Source: RPQJ01 sp963732415 (GTDB taxonomy: Bacteria; Pseudomonadota; Gammaproteobacteria; Steroidobacterales; Steroidobacteraceae). Taken from it: a stretch of DNA of 64,000 nt. The stretch is taken from contig CAVSZK010000016.1 in assembly GCA_963732415.1 (NCBI GenBank), forward strand, positions 75,201 to 139,200. Direction: 5' to 3'. This document shows positions 52,841-62,273 of this stretch, in pieces. The notes beneath the pieces are model-generated. The model had not been told where the DNA came from, ran no database searches, and worked only from the letters and a program-made list of their open reading frames with translations. The position numbers and the translations under genes are program-made. Every line of letters starts with the position of its first letter. Position 1 is the stretch's first letter.

Positions 52841-54154
52841 TCACAGGGCCCAGTTGCCGTACACGGTCAGCACGACGGCCAGCGACTGGTCGTACGAGCC
52901 CACCAGATTGCCGCGCCCGCCGAGCACCGGGGGAAGCGTGCTGCGCTTGTCGACGTCCATGTTGCCGCCGTAGAGCAGCGCCGTCGTGAACCCCCACTTG
53001 AACGATTCGCTGGCCTGCTTTTCGCCGCCGGCACCCAGCCGCCACGCCGAGTTGACCGGGAACAGCGGCGAGACGTCGTTGCCGTCCTGGAACCCGGAGT
53101 CGTAGGCGAGACCGACGTTCACTTTCCACTGGCTGTTCGTGCGGTACTGCGCGCCCATGGCGACGTGCCAGGTGTCGTCGAACGACAGTGGGTTGGTGAG
53201 GCTCACCGGGTTCTGACTGTTGTCGATGCCGATCTCGACCTCGCCGAACTCCGACCAGTCCTGCCAGCCGACGTTGCCCATCAGGGCCCAGCGCTCGCTG
53301 ACCTCCGTATACATGCTACCCATCACCTGCTGCGGCACCTTGGCGCCGACATCCACGCGCGCATCGAGCAGGCCGCGCGACTGCAGCAGCGCGGTCAGGA
53401 CCGGGCCGGTCCCCGAGAACTGCGCCGGGCCGCTGAAGTCGAGGTCGATCTGCGATGTGTACGTGAGCCCAAGGCGCGTGCCAGGAACAGGCTCGTACAG
53501 CACGCCGACATTGCCGCCCCAGCCCCAGGTGTTGTCGTCGATCTCGAGGCGACCGTCGCCCAGCGTAGGCAATGCGTTGTTGATCGCGACCTTCTGGTCG
53601 AACATGCCGTACATGCCGTTGATGCCCGCGCCGAGCGAAAGCTTGTCGCTCACGCGATACGCGATCGACGGCATGACCGATACCCCGACGAGGTCGGCGT
53701 GCTGCACGCGGTAGCGACCCACCCAGTCGTCGTCGTAGTCCAGCATGGAGCCGAAGTTGCCAGCCACGGCGAAGCCCAGCGCGAGGTCGGGCGACACGCG
53801 ATGCGTCAGGAAGGCGCCGCCCCCCGGGACGTACCCGTTCGAACCGAACGCGCGGCCGCCGTCGCCGCTGCCCAGGCCGGGCGAGGTGGCGCCATCGACC
53901 GAGAACTGCGCGTTCAGCCACATCAGCTGGCCGCCCACGAGCACCTGCGTGCCGTCGAGGCGGGTCATGCCAGCCGGATTAGTGAACGCCGTGGATGCAT
54001 CCTGCGCACGCGCGGCATAGCCAGCCGCGGCGAGTCCTGGCTCGCCAGTGCCGAACTCGTAGAGCAGCAGCCCACCGGCCTGCGCGGAGCTGGCGATGAG
54101 GGCTATCGCCGCTACTGCAGCCGTCGCTGGCGCGCACGTACGAAGCGCGTTCAT
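52841..54154 (-). CDS. FadL/OmpP1-family outer-membrane transporter
   Basis: A 437-residue barrel with a signal peptide (VAAIALIASSAQAGG). The FadL N-terminal hatch motif is present (GLAAAGYAARAQDASTAFTNPAGMTRL, shown in part), as is an aromatic C-terminus (LTVYGNWAL). FadL proteins pass hydrophobic molecules such as fatty acids or aromatics. Its ATG overlaps the stop of the alkylsulfatase-like gene (ATGA), so the pair is co-translated. A lipophilic sulfate ester or its product is a possible cargo, by inference. Confidence 0.9.
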   Translation of the reverse strand: MNALRTCAPATAAVAAIALIASSAQAGGLLLYEFGTGEPGLAAAGYAARAQDASTAFTNPAGMTRLDGTQVLVGGQLMWLNAQFSVDGATSPGLGSGDGGRAFGSNGYVPGGGAFLTHRVSPDLALGFAVAGNFGSMLDYDDDWVGRYRVQHADLVGVSVMPSIAYRVSDKLSLGAGINGMYGMFDQKVAINNALPTLGDGRLEIDDNTWGWGGNVGVLYEPVPGTRLGLTYTSQIDLDFSGPAQFSGTGPVLTALLQSRGLLDARVDVGAKVPQQVMGSMYTEVSERWALMGNVGWQDWSEFGEVEIGIDNSQNPVSLTNPLSFDDTWHVAMGAQYRTNSQWKVNVGLAYDSGFQDGNDVSPLFPVNSAWRLGAGGEKQASESFKWGFTTALLYGGNMDVDKRSTLPPVLGGRGNLVGSYDQSLAVVLTVYGNWAL

Positions 54155-56022
54155 TGCTCGAAGTCGCTGCTGGCCGTCATTCCCTTCATCACGGATTCCA
54201 CCGCGCCGGGCGGCATCAGGTGGCTTCGATCGAGCACGCGATCGAGCTGGCTCAGCGCATCCGCGGTCGACGGCGAGCGTGTGCCGAGCACAAAGGCAGC
54301 GAGTTCCTGTCGCGTGAGTGAGAGGTGGTTCGGTGCCGCGGCGTCCGCATCGGTGATCACGAGCACGCCGTTGCGCAGCTCGAACCGCCGGATGCGCGGG
54401 TCGCCTTCGACAACGAGCGTGAACGTCAGGCGCAACCCGTCGGCCTTGCGCGGATCCACGAGGTAGCGCACAAACTGCAGGTTCTCGTCCACGGATCCCT
54501 CGACGAGTGCCTGCGCGGTGGGCGTGCCGAGGAAGGTACGGATCGCGTCGATTGTCAGCGGCTGACCCTTGAACTGCATTCCGCCTTCAATCTGCAGCGC
54601 CTCCGTCAGGTACCAGCCGCGCACGTTGGCCGCTGAGGTGTGTTGACCGAGCTGGCGCGACGCCGCGGCACGGAGCTGGCGCGCATCGGCGTCATTCGCG
54701 TCGAGCACCAGCAGCAGCGACGTCAGCCGGAGCGTCCACCGCCAGTTGGCGAGCCCGCCCTGTGCGTTGGCGCTGGCGGCAGCCGTCCGTACCGCGGCGG
54801 CGCCGCCCATCAGTTGCACGGTACGCGCCGCTTCTTCGTTCTCGGACAGCGGATTGATGTCGTATACGTCGCCGCCGAACCAGCCCATCGTGCCGTTGAA
54901 GACCTGCTGCACTTGGCTTTCGACCTGGCCATAGTTCTCCCAGTCTCCGCGCTGATTGCGCGGCATGTAGACCTGCTCGGCCGCCTGCCGTGCGTCGAGA
55001 CCATGCGCGATCATGCGCAGCGTCTGGTCGTGGATCAGCTGCACCTGGTCGACGGCACGCTGCACGGCGTCGCGCACCGCGTCCTGGCCCTGCAGCGTCG
55101 GGCCATGGATGTCGAGCAGGATCTGCGCGTTCTTTGACTCGACCCAGCGCGCGTCCTGGATGAACACCGCCGGGTTGCGGTACGAACCCCCGCGCAGCGA
55201 GTAGATGTTGAACACCGCGCCGTATGGCATGCAGTTCGTGACGAGCAGGCGCTTGCCGGGGAAATAGAAGCCGACGCTGTCGCTCGTGTCCGTCCGCAGG
55301 GGCGCGACCTGCACCGGCATGCCGGCCACCACCAGGTCGACGACGCGGCCGTCCGGGAACAGCTTCGTGGGTGGCTGGTAGCTGGAGCCCGCCAGAAGCT
55401 TCTCCGGCGTGAAGCCGAGCTTGTTGGGGAACGCGTCGGGCCCGCTCGTCGGATGGAACACTCCGAACTGCGCGGCCGCCCGGGCCTGGTAGATACCGCT
55501 CAGGACGCTGATCCCTGTCGTCGCGCGCATGTTGCGGTCGAGGTGCTCGTGTCCCCAGACCTCGGCACCTGGATCCAGAAATGCACCGGTGCCGTTCGCG
55601 TAGTGCAGGTGGGTCAGCATGATCGCGGCGACCTTGATCTTGCGGCCGAGCGTCTGCTCGAGCATCGCGCGCATCTCGGTCGCGGCCTGCGTGTGGTCGC
55701 CGGTATCGATCACGATCCAGCCGGCCGGCGCTTCGATCGCAAAGCTGCTGGCGATCCCCCAGCCGCGCATCGCGTAGACGCCGTCGGTAACGCGTTCAAC
55801 GCGCTTGCGATCGCCGATGCCCCACTTGTCATTGGCCAGCAGCGCGGTGTGCGTCGTGATCGCGCCGTTTGGCGCGACGACGGTTTCGCTGCGCAGGGAG
55901 GGGCTGCTCCAGGATGCCGCCGGTTGTGCGGCGGCGCGGTCCGTCGACTGGGCGCGGGCGGCAAGCGACGGTGCCAATGCAGTTGATGCACAGGCCAGGA
56001 TCAAGAGAACACGGTTGGTCAT
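54151..56022 (-). CDS. Alkylsulfatase-like (SdsA/BDS1 family) secreted protein with degenerate metal site
   Basis: A 623-residue protein with signal peptide, a metallo-beta-lactamase-like domain (about 80-350), an alkylsulfatase dimerisation domain (PLSENEEAARTVQLMGG), and a C-terminal SCP-2-like domain. Canonical members carry HxHxDH. Here the site reads THLHYANGTGA (His138, His140 kept; Asp and third His replaced by Ala142 and Asn143). The later E/H-bearing segment before LRGG reads CMPYGAVFNIYSLRGG without the usual ligands. Catalysis by the known two-zinc mechanism is doubtful. ATG 56022 starts a signal peptide. It is co-translated with fadL. Confidence 0.8.
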   Translation of the reverse strand: MTNRVLLILACASTALAPSLAARAQSTDRAAAQPAASWSSPSLRSETVVAPNGAITTHTALLANDKWGIGDRKRVERVTDGVYAMRGWGIASSFAIEAPAGWIVIDTGDHTQAATEMRAMLEQTLGRKIKVAAIMLTHLHYANGTGAFLDPGAEVWGHEHLDRNMRATTGISVLSGIYQARAAAQFGVFHPTSGPDAFPNKLGFTPEKLLAGSSYQPPTKLFPDGRVVDLVVAGMPVQVAPLRTDTSDSVGFYFPGKRLLVTNCMPYGAVFNIYSLRGGSYRNPAVFIQDARWVESKNAQILLDIHGPTLQGQDAVRDAVQRAVDQVQLIHDQTLRMIAHGLDARQAAEQVYMPRNQRGDWENYGQVESQVQQVFNGTMGWFGGDVYDINPLSENEEAARTVQLMGGAAAVRTAAASANAQGGLANWRWTLRLTSLLLVLDANDADARQLRAAASRQLGQHTSAANVRGWYLTEALQIEGGMQFKGQPLTIDAIRTFLGTPTAQALVEGSVDENLQFVRYLVDPRKADGLRLTFTLVVEGDPRIRRFELRNGVLVITDADAAAPNHLSLTRQELAAFVLGTRSPSTADALSQLDRVLDRSHLMPPGAVESVMKGMTASSDFEQ

Positions 56023-56158
56023 GGCTGGTCCCTCGGGGTTCGGCACACGCGAAGCGTCACTGCGCGCTTTCACGGCAGCCAGATACCACGGCCCCGGCGT
56101 GCACTTTGCACAAAATGGTACAATCGCTATCGATATAACCAGGTCCAGCGGTGCGACC

Positions 56159-56290
56159 GTGGAAACCTGCTTCCCGATCCGTGGGTGGTTCGCGGACTGC
56201 CCGCCGCCCTTCAGGCGCGAGTTCCTCGCGCTGGGGCGCCCGAAGTCCTACGCAGCCGGCAGCGTGATCTATCATGTTGCGCGACAATCA
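56159..56290 (+). pseudogene. Crp/Fnr-type regulator, N-terminal fragment
   Basis: From a GTG at 56159 the frame reads WFADCPPPFRREFLALGRPK (in part), then YAAGSVIYHVAR. This is the start of a cyclic-nucleotide-binding Crp-family domain (compare WF..CP..R..LLALGR....AG..IY). It breaks off near 56280-56290, where integrase-derived sequence of the opposite strand begins. Only about 40 residues remain. Confidence 0.6.
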
Positions 56291-56549
56291 GGGTGACCTC
56301 GAAGAAGAACTTGAGCCCGGTGATCGTCGCGTTGAGCGTGATCGGCGAGACGCCTCGATCGACGCAGTGCAGCTGATAGCGGCGCAGGTCCTCGGCGCTC
56401 GCCGTGTCGGGCGAGCGGCCCAGGTACCCGGCGAAATTCCGCACCGCACGCATGTATCCAATCTGCGTCTTGGGCGCGGGCTTGCGCAACCGCATGTCTT
56501 CGATCATGCGTTGACGCAGCGGCGAAATCACTGGGGTCGGGGTGTTCAT
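56290..56549 (-). pseudogene. Tyrosine integrase/recombinase, N-terminal fragment
   Basis: The minus strand from an ATG at 56549 encodes a SAM-like core-binding domain of a tyrosine recombinase (SPLRQRMIEDMRLRKPAPKTQ, in part; YMRAVRNFAGYLGRSPD; SPITLNATITGLKFFFEVT). Similarity stops near 56296 without the catalytic Arg/Tyr domain. The typical IS91-linked integrase is about three times longer. It abuts the Crp fragment on the opposite strand. Confidence 0.75.
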
Positions 56550-56728
56550 GGCTCTGCTCCGGTTGCGATGCGATGCGAGGCGGATCGCCTCACTTCGAAA
56601 CATACGAAACAGAACCGCAAGACTCAGCTGAACACCGACCCCGAATCGAGGCACCCCTACCGCGCGAGCGGTTTAGTCCTGTACTTCCGGCGCGACAGCA
56701 AGCGCAGGTCTGGCTCCGCCCCGAAGGA

Positions 56729-57718
56729 TCATTGATAAGGCGCGAACGCGTCCGCCACCTTACCCGCGCCCTTGCGATCGCGCATTACCAGGCTCAGCAG
56801 CAGCCGCGCCTTCAGCCCGGAGAGGTATCCGGCCGGGATAAGTCCGCGCTTGAGCAGGTCAATCTCCGCGCCGGGATAGCCGTAGGTTTTGGTGAAGACC
56901 GGACCCGTCATCGCCCGCGACGCGAGCACGACCGGCATCTTCCCGGCCAGCTCGCCCAGGATGGGCGCCACTTCCGCCAGCACGTGCCCGGCGCCCATGC
57001 CTTCGATCACGGCGCCCGCGAAGCCCAGGCCCGGCAGCGACTTGAGCAGACGCCCGTCGTCACCCATCGACATCTTGATCAGCGCCACCGGCGCCGGCGG
57101 CCCATCCTGGGCCGCGAGGCACGGCGTCCGTGCCACGCGCACGTAGATGCATGCCTTGCGCTCGATCATCGTCCCGAGCGGCCCGACCAGCGGGGACAGG
57201 AACGCCGACGGCAGCGCCGTATGGGATTTCTGTACGAACCGGGCCGCATGGATGTCGTAGTTGAGGACCGCCAGCGTACCCAGGCCGCGCGTTTCCAACG
57301 ACGCCGCGGTGATTGCCGCGGACAGCAGGTTGGCCGGACCCTCGGCACCCGGGGCATCCGCGCCCCGCATGGCGCCGGTCACGACCACCGGCTTGTCCGA
57401 ATCCACCAGCAGATCCAGCAGGAATGCCGACTCCTCGATCGTATCGGTGCCCTGTATCACGACCGCCCCGTCGAAGCCGTCACCGAAAGCCCGCTCGATC
57501 GTCTCGGCGACGTCGACCAGGTTTGCGGTCGTCAGCGACGGGCTCGGCAGCCTGAAGGGCGAGCGGGCGTCGATGTCGCCGACGTCGCCGAGCTCGGGCA
57601 CCGAAGCCACCAGCTCAGCGGCACCGAGCTTCGGCGCGATGCCGCCTCCGGCGCTCGGCACCATCGTGATCGTGCCGCCGAGCGACAGGAACAGCAGGCG
57701 CGGCTTCCGTGTTGCCAT
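56729..57718 (-). CDS. Asparaginase-family amidohydrolase
   Basis: A 329-residue enzyme with both catalytic Thr motifs: LLFLSLGGTITMV near the N-terminus and VVIQGTDTIEESAF. VVTGAMRGADA and the C-terminal KTYGYPGAE are also present. It hydrolyses asparagine (perhaps glutamine) to the acid and ammonia. No signal peptide is seen, so it is cytoplasmic. It lies 14 bp after an MFS gene and in a run with glutaminase. Confidence 0.88.
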   Translation of the reverse strand: MATRKPRLLFLSLGGTITMVPSAGGGIAPKLGAAELVASVPELGDVGDIDARSPFRLPSPSLTTANLVDVAETIERAFGDGFDGAVVIQGTDTIEESAFLLDLLVDSDKPVVVTGAMRGADAPGAEGPANLLSAAITAASLETRGLGTLAVLNYDIHAARFVQKSHTALPSAFLSPLVGPLGTMIERKACIYVRVARTPCLAAQDGPPAPVALIKMSMGDDGRLLKSLPGLGFAGAVIEGMGAGHVLAEVAPILGELAGKMPVVLASRAMTGPVFTKTYGYPGAEIDLLKRGLIPAGYLSGLKARLLLSLVMRDRKGAGKVADAFAPYQ

Positions 57719-57732
57719 GGTCGTCCTCTCCC

Positions 57733-59379
57733 TCAGTCCTCTTCGCGGGTCGGCTTCGGCAACGGCGGATTGGAAGGAATCTCGCCGGGCTTGTGGTTCG
57801 GCAGCCGCGATGCCGGGAAAATGGCCAGCAGCGACAGCAAAGACATGATCAGGAGGCCGATCTTCAGCGCGCGCAGCCGCGCGTCGGAATTGATCTGCAC
57901 CGACTCCTCGACCTGCTCGGGGGTCGCGTTGGTCGTTTCCAGGAACGCGCGCAGGCGGTCGTTGCTGACGAAATTCACGTTATTGTTGAGATCGACCTGC
58001 GCGCCGAGCTCGACCTTCAGCTCCGGATGGGACGCCAGCGAGGTCAGGATGGAAGCGCTGAGCAGACCGACCAGCAAAGCCCCGGAGACGGCCGTACCGA
58101 CCGCGGCCGCCAGGTTGTTGGCCGTGCCACGCAGAGCACCGACATCGCCTGCAAGCTCTTTCGGCGAGGCCGTGACCAGCACGTTGAACAACAGCGTCAC
58201 CAGCGAACCCTGGCCGATGCCGAACAGGATGAGGCCGAACATGACCGGGACCGCGCTCCAGTCGTTCTTGACGACGAATGCGAGCCACAGCAGCGCTACC
58301 GTGCACAGCCCGAAACCCCACATGCCGATCTGCCGCGACGTCAACTTGCCGTAGGCGCGGATGATCAGCATCGCCGAGAAAAACACCGTCAGGTTGAACG
58401 GCAGCATGGCGACGGCCGTTTCGAGCGGAGTCCGGCCCTGGATGATCTGGATGTACAGCGGCACCGAGAAGTTCAGCGCGCCTTCCAGCGCAACCACGGC
58501 AAACATCGCGTAGACCGCGGCGCGCTCCGAGGGGTTGCGGATCACCTCGAGCGCGAGCAACGGAGTCTGGCCGCTGGCGGCGCGACGTCGAGTCCAGACG
58601 AAGAAGGCCTGCAGCAGCACGATGCCGATCACGATCATGAACGGCGCCGGTGACATGCCCAAGATGTCGAACGGGGCTGCCGGGCGGGCGAAACCGAGTC
58701 CCCAGCGGTTGAGGTTGTTGAAGCCGAAGCTGATCATGCTGATGGACGACGCGGTCAGCAGCACGCCGAACAGGTCGACCTTGACCTCGGGACGCGGGGT
58801 GGTCGGCTTGAGCTTGAAGCTCAGCATCAACACGATTGCGGCCAGCACGATCAGGATTCCGAACGAGGGACGCCAGCCGATGCTGGAGCCCAGGATACCG
58901 CCGATCAGGAATGCCAGCACGCCGGCGCCGGCGCGCGCCGATCCGAGCGCACCGAGCGCCGTTGCCTGCTGCGTGCCGTGATACTCGTTCGCGATCAGCG
59001 CGACCAGCGACGGGACCAGCGCGGCGCCCGCGATGCCGGACAGCAACTGCGCCGTCAGCATGATGGTCGCGTTCGGGCTGAACGTCATCAGCACCTGCGC
59101 GAAACCGAACAGCGCGACGACCGTGCGGAACACCGGCACGGCGCCGAAGCGCTGGCACAGCTTGGCGCCGAGCATCACCAGGCCCGCGACCGCGAGTGAA
59201 TACATCACGATGCCGGTCGCCACGGTCGTGGGCGGTACGTTGAAGCTGTTCACCATGCCGCTCAGCGCGACTGGCAGGGACGCGACGTTGAACGACATCA
59301 ACGCCTGGCCCAGCGCGATGGCGACCATCGGCAGCCAGGGTTCTTTCGCCTGGTTCGCCATTGGCGCTGCTGTTGTCAT
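57733..59379 (-). CDS. MFS transporter, 14-helix DHA2-like
   Basis: A 548-residue protein with about 14 membrane helices and MFS motifs (GAKLCQRFG loop 2-3, GSARAGAGVLAFLIGGILG motif C region). A long periplasmic loop lies near the C-terminus (about 470-510). The substrate may be an amino acid or amide given the flanking asparaginase and glutaminase, or a drug, as in many DHA2 proteins. The ATG is at 59379, 33 bp after glsA. Confidence 0.85.
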   Translation of the reverse strand: MTTAAPMANQAKEPWLPMVAIALGQALMSFNVASLPVALSGMVNSFNVPPTTVATGIVMYSLAVAGLVMLGAKLCQRFGAVPVFRTVVALFGFAQVLMTFSPNATIMLTAQLLSGIAGAALVPSLVALIANEYHGTQQATALGALGSARAGAGVLAFLIGGILGSSIGWRPSFGILIVLAAIVLMLSFKLKPTTPRPEVKVDLFGVLLTASSISMISFGFNNLNRWGLGFARPAAPFDILGMSPAPFMIVIGIVLLQAFFVWTRRRAASGQTPLLALEVIRNPSERAAVYAMFAVVALEGALNFSVPLYIQIIQGRTPLETAVAMLPFNLTVFFSAMLIIRAYGKLTSRQIGMWGFGLCTVALLWLAFVVKNDWSAVPVMFGLILFGIGQGSLVTLLFNVLVTASPKELAGDVGALRGTANNLAAAVGTAVSGALLVGLLSASILTSLASHPELKVELGAQVDLNNNVNFVSNDRLRAFLETTNATPEQVEESVQINSDARLRALKIGLLIMSLLSLLAIFPASRLPNHKPGEIPSNPPLPKPTREED

Positions 59380-59412
59380 GTGTGCAGACTCCCTGAAGGT
59401 GTTGGTCTATTT

Positions 59413-60411
59413 CTATTGTGGTTGGGATGCGAAGAGATTCAAGCCGAGGTGCTCGGACAGGTACTTGGTGACGCGCTGCGCGCGCACGCTGTTGCCGGCC
59501 TCGTCGAGCGGCGGCGAAAATACCCCGAGTCCGCCCTTGCCGGGCGAAATCGTCACGATGCCGCCGCCGACGCCGCTCTTGCCAGGCAGGCCAACCTCGA
59601 ACAGCCAGTCGCCCGAGCGCTCGTACAAACCTGCCGTCGCCATCACCGCCAGCAGTCGCTTGGCGACTTCAGCGCTGACAACGCGCTCCTTGGTGAGCGG
59701 ATTGACCCCGCCATCGGCGAGTGTCGCTCCCATGACAGCTAGATCAGTCGCGCTGACGAGCAGCGAGCATTGTTTCGTATAGACGTCGGTGGCCTGAAGC
59801 GCGTCGAAATACATGCGGTCGTAGCCTTCCAGCAACTTGGCGATGCCGCGGTTGCGCTGATTGGTCGCCGCCTCGGACTCGTAGACCTCATTGTCGATCG
59901 CCAGATCGCGTCCGGCGAAGCGGGACAGCCCCTCGCGGATGAAGTGCCACTTGGCGTCCGCGGTGTCACCGGGCACGAGACTCGTGGTCGCGATCGCGCC
60001 CGCATTCACCATCGGATTCATCGTGCGATCGGCATTGAGTTCGATGGCCATCACGGAGTTGAAGGGCAGGCCCGTCGCGTTGGCGCCGACCTTTGCACGC
60101 GCCTGTTCCGTCCCGATTGCTTCGCTGACAAGTGCAAAGACGAACGGCTTGGACACGCTCTGGATCGAGAACTCGTGCCTCGAGTCGCCGATCTTGAACG
60201 AGCGGCCATCGACGCCGACGATGCAGACGCCGAAGAGTCCGCGCGGTACCTTCGCAAGTGCCGGGATATAGTCGGCGACTTTGCCCTCGTCGAGTCCTTT
60301 GTAGCGCTGGTAGGCCGCGCACACCAGCGCCTCGACTTCCGGCGGCGCCGCCAGATGCCCGGTTGAAATCAGGAACGGCTGGTCGTCGTCAGGGGGAAGC
60401 GGGGTGTACAA
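59413..60411 (-). CDS. glsA: Glutaminase A
   Basis: A 332-residue serine-dependent glutaminase with SVSK (Ser85-x-x-Lys88), NPMVNAGAI, and the C-terminal GKSGVGGGI. It converts glutamine to glutamate and ammonia. It is 12 bp after the porin gene and upstream of the MFS and asparaginase genes on the minus strand, so the four genes likely form one operon for amide nitrogen use. Confidence 0.93.
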   Translation of the reverse strand: MYTPLPPDDDQPFLISTGHLAAPPEVEALVCAAYQRYKGLDEGKVADYIPALAKVPRGLFGVCIVGVDGRSFKIGDSRHEFSIQSVSKPFVFALVSEAIGTEQARAKVGANATGLPFNSVMAIELNADRTMNPMVNAGAIATTSLVPGDTADAKWHFIREGLSRFAGRDLAIDNEVYESEAATNQRNRGIAKLLEGYDRMYFDALQATDVYTKQCSLLVSATDLAVMGATLADGGVNPLTKERVVSAEVAKRLLAVMATAGLYERSGDWLFEVGLPGKSGVGGGIVTISPGKGGLGVFSPPLDEAGNSVRAQRVTKYLSEHLGLNLFASQPQ

Positions 60412-60423
60412 GTCGACCTCCGG

Positions 60424-61749
60424 TCAGAACGAGTGACGCAGCCGGGCGTAGAGCAGCTCGACTTGATCTTCGTCCGGATTGTTGCCCGGATCGAAGACCA
60501 CTTGAAGACCCACGCTCAACTGCGTAAAGCGCGCCAGCTGGATCCGCTGGAATGCCTCGATGAGCTTCTCGTCGCGGGACGCGCTCGAGCGAGGCTCCGC
60601 GAACGACGCTGCCAGTCCGCTCATGTTGCTCGGACTGCCTAACAGGCCGATGTACCCGAGGCCCGCCTGCGCGAGGTTGCGAATGTTCGTCGTTGCGCCG
60701 TTCGCGTATGCATAACGGCCCCAGACCTGCAAGCGATTGCTCAGTTGCTGGCCGGCGACGAGCGTCGCGCCATCGTCCGACGGGCTGTCGAAGCCGTTCT
60801 CCGTGCGCGCATCGATGTGCCACACCATCACCGAGTAGCGGCCGGCTCCCATGCCCTCAATCCGCGGGGTCCAGCCCGCCTCGGCACTGTAGAAGAAATC
60901 GCCGTCGCTGATCGTGTCGAACTCCGACTCTGTCGTGGTGTTGTAGGCGTTGGCGACCCCACCGGTCACATAGAACCGGTCACTGGGGCGATAAGAAACC
61001 CCGACCGTCGGTCCATGGCCAGGAAACGGTACGGTCGGGTTGGCGGAAAGGTGTCGATTGACGAACATCGCATTCACGTTCTGCATCGGCTGCTGGCCGA
61101 CAAAATCGCTCGTGTCGGCGCGCCCGACGAGCACCCGCAGCTTGCCGTCGTAGAAGCGCTGCAGCCAGTACACATCACGCACGACCCAGCCACGATCGTT
61201 GAAGGTGTTAGCCGTATTGATCAGTGTACCGAGCTGCGGGCCGACCGCCGAAGCCGGGTAGCTTCCGATCTTTTCGCGAAACTCCCCGGTCACGATCAGC
61301 ACACCGGTGTCCGGCGTGCCGCGGCCCACCAGTGTCCACCCGGACATGAAGTCGAGGTCATAGGCTGACCCGTTCGGATCGTCGGCGCCGTTCGCCCACA
61401 GGCCCAGCGCCGTGGCCGCGAAACCCAGCCGCAGGCCGGTCTCCCGATAGAGTGAGTCGAACTTTCCCCTCGCCAGGCCGGACAGACCGGGGTAGTCGAG
61501 CGAATCGAGAATCGCCGTCTCCGTTTCTGTCAGCCGCTTCAGCTCGTCAATGCCGCTCTCGCTGCCTTCGCCAGGAGAAAACTCGTCATTGAGGTACGGG
61601 TGCGACTCCGAATAGGCCTCGAACTCGGACTTCTGCGTTGCAGCGTCAGCAGGCGGCTCAGCCGTCGCCAAACGCACGCAGCCGAGGCCAATCGCGGCGC
61701 TGATCAGCGCCAATGACACCATGCGATTAGATGAGCGACGGTGAGTCAC
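60424..61749 (-). CDS. OprB-family carbohydrate-selective porin
   Basis: A 441-residue barrel with a signal peptide (VSLALISAAIGLGCVRLATA). OprB features include GLRLGFAATALGLWANG, WTLVGRGTPDTGVLIV, VGRADTSDFVGQQPM, and a terminal LLYARLRHSF. GTG 61749 gives the basic N-region; ATG 61722 would start right at the hydrophobic core. It is the first gene of the glutaminase-MFS-asparaginase run. OprB-type porins usually pass sugars; the partner genes suggest other small solutes. Confidence 0.85.
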   Translation of the reverse strand: MTHRRSSNRMVSLALISAAIGLGCVRLATAEPPADAATQKSEFEAYSESHPYLNDEFSPGEGSESGIDELKRLTETETAILDSLDYPGLSGLARGKFDSLYRETGLRLGFAATALGLWANGADDPNGSAYDLDFMSGWTLVGRGTPDTGVLIVTGEFREKIGSYPASAVGPQLGTLINTANTFNDRGWVVRDVYWLQRFYDGKLRVLVGRADTSDFVGQQPMQNVNAMFVNRHLSANPTVPFPGHGPTVGVSYRPSDRFYVTGGVANAYNTTTESEFDTISDGDFFYSAEAGWTPRIEGMGAGRYSVMVWHIDARTENGFDSPSDDGATLVAGQQLSNRLQVWGRYAYANGATTNIRNLAQAGLGYIGLLGSPSNMSGLAASFAEPRSSASRDEKLIEAFQRIQLARFTQLSVGLQVVFDPGNNPDEDQVELLYARLRHSF

Positions 61750-61805
61750 GTGGCACGCAAACCAGCACAGGAAGAGACATCCAAAAAAACATGAAAAATA
61801 GAGGG

Positions 61806-61980
61806 ATCGGTGGTCGAACGCACCGATACCGTGCGCCAGCGCGATCGGGACGGCCTCAAAGATCGATACGACATCAACGCCGTCCGTTGCGCCACCCAGT
61901 GGCAGCCGGTGGCCTGCTGCGAGCGCATCGGCCAGGCGTTCCTGCTACCGGTGATCGCGCTGCTGTTTGCGTACATGCAG
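61806..61980 (+). pseudogene. Transposase/integrase-core fragment
   Basis: The plus frame reads RDRDGLKDRYDINAV and TQWQPVACCERIGQAFLLPV, which resembles the middle of a DDE integrase-core transposase (compare INAVDEVTQWEVV...ISEAFLLPVLEALL). It has no start, no catalytic triad and stops being similar near 61975. It is probably an IS remnant. Confidence 0.5.
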
Positions 61981-62019
61981 ATGCCTGCGTCGAGGTCGGG
62001 CCGATGTCCTGGTCGCAGT

Positions 62020-62185
62020 TCAGTTGCAGCGGCACGCTGATCAGCGCTGCGACCGGGTTCGACAGCTGCATCGCGAGGCTGGTCTCGTACGCCTCGTCCG
62101 CCTGGGCGGTGCTGGCGATGAGGGCTGTCGCAGCGAATGCAGCCGTCGCTGGGGCCGCCAGGACTGCCCTGCGTACATCGGTCAT
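62020..62185 (-). pseudogene. Neuromedin-U-like outer-membrane protein, N-terminal fragment
   Basis: From ATG 62185 the frame encodes a signal peptide (AAFAATALIASTAQADEA) and LSNPVAALISVPLQLN then DQDIGP. This matches the start of the barrel family seen at 45503-46324 (QNPVGNLISVPFQNN). Similarity ends near 62020, next to the transposase fragment, so the gene has lost about 80 percent of its length. Confidence 0.7.
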
Positions 62186-62240
62186 GATCGATCCTCTGAT
62201 GGTTTGCGACTGACTGCACCGGACTCCGCGACCACCGCCA

Positions 62241-62273
62241 CTGGCGCACACGTACGAAGCGCGGTCAGTGCTC
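62241..62273 (-). repeat. Remnant of a duplicated alkylsulfatase-fadL junction
   Basis: These 33 bases match 54127-54159 at 30 positions. In the intact copy this spans the overlap of the alkylsulfatase-like stop and the fadL start codon. Here the ATG is lost and the fadL sequence ends after about 25 bases. Confidence 0.65.

Noticed and set aside
56101..56160. TTGCAC ... TACAAT/GATATAA as a firm promoter
   Set aside because: Several A/T-rich hexamers are present, but none has both good boxes and 16-18 bp spacing. Either strand could be served.
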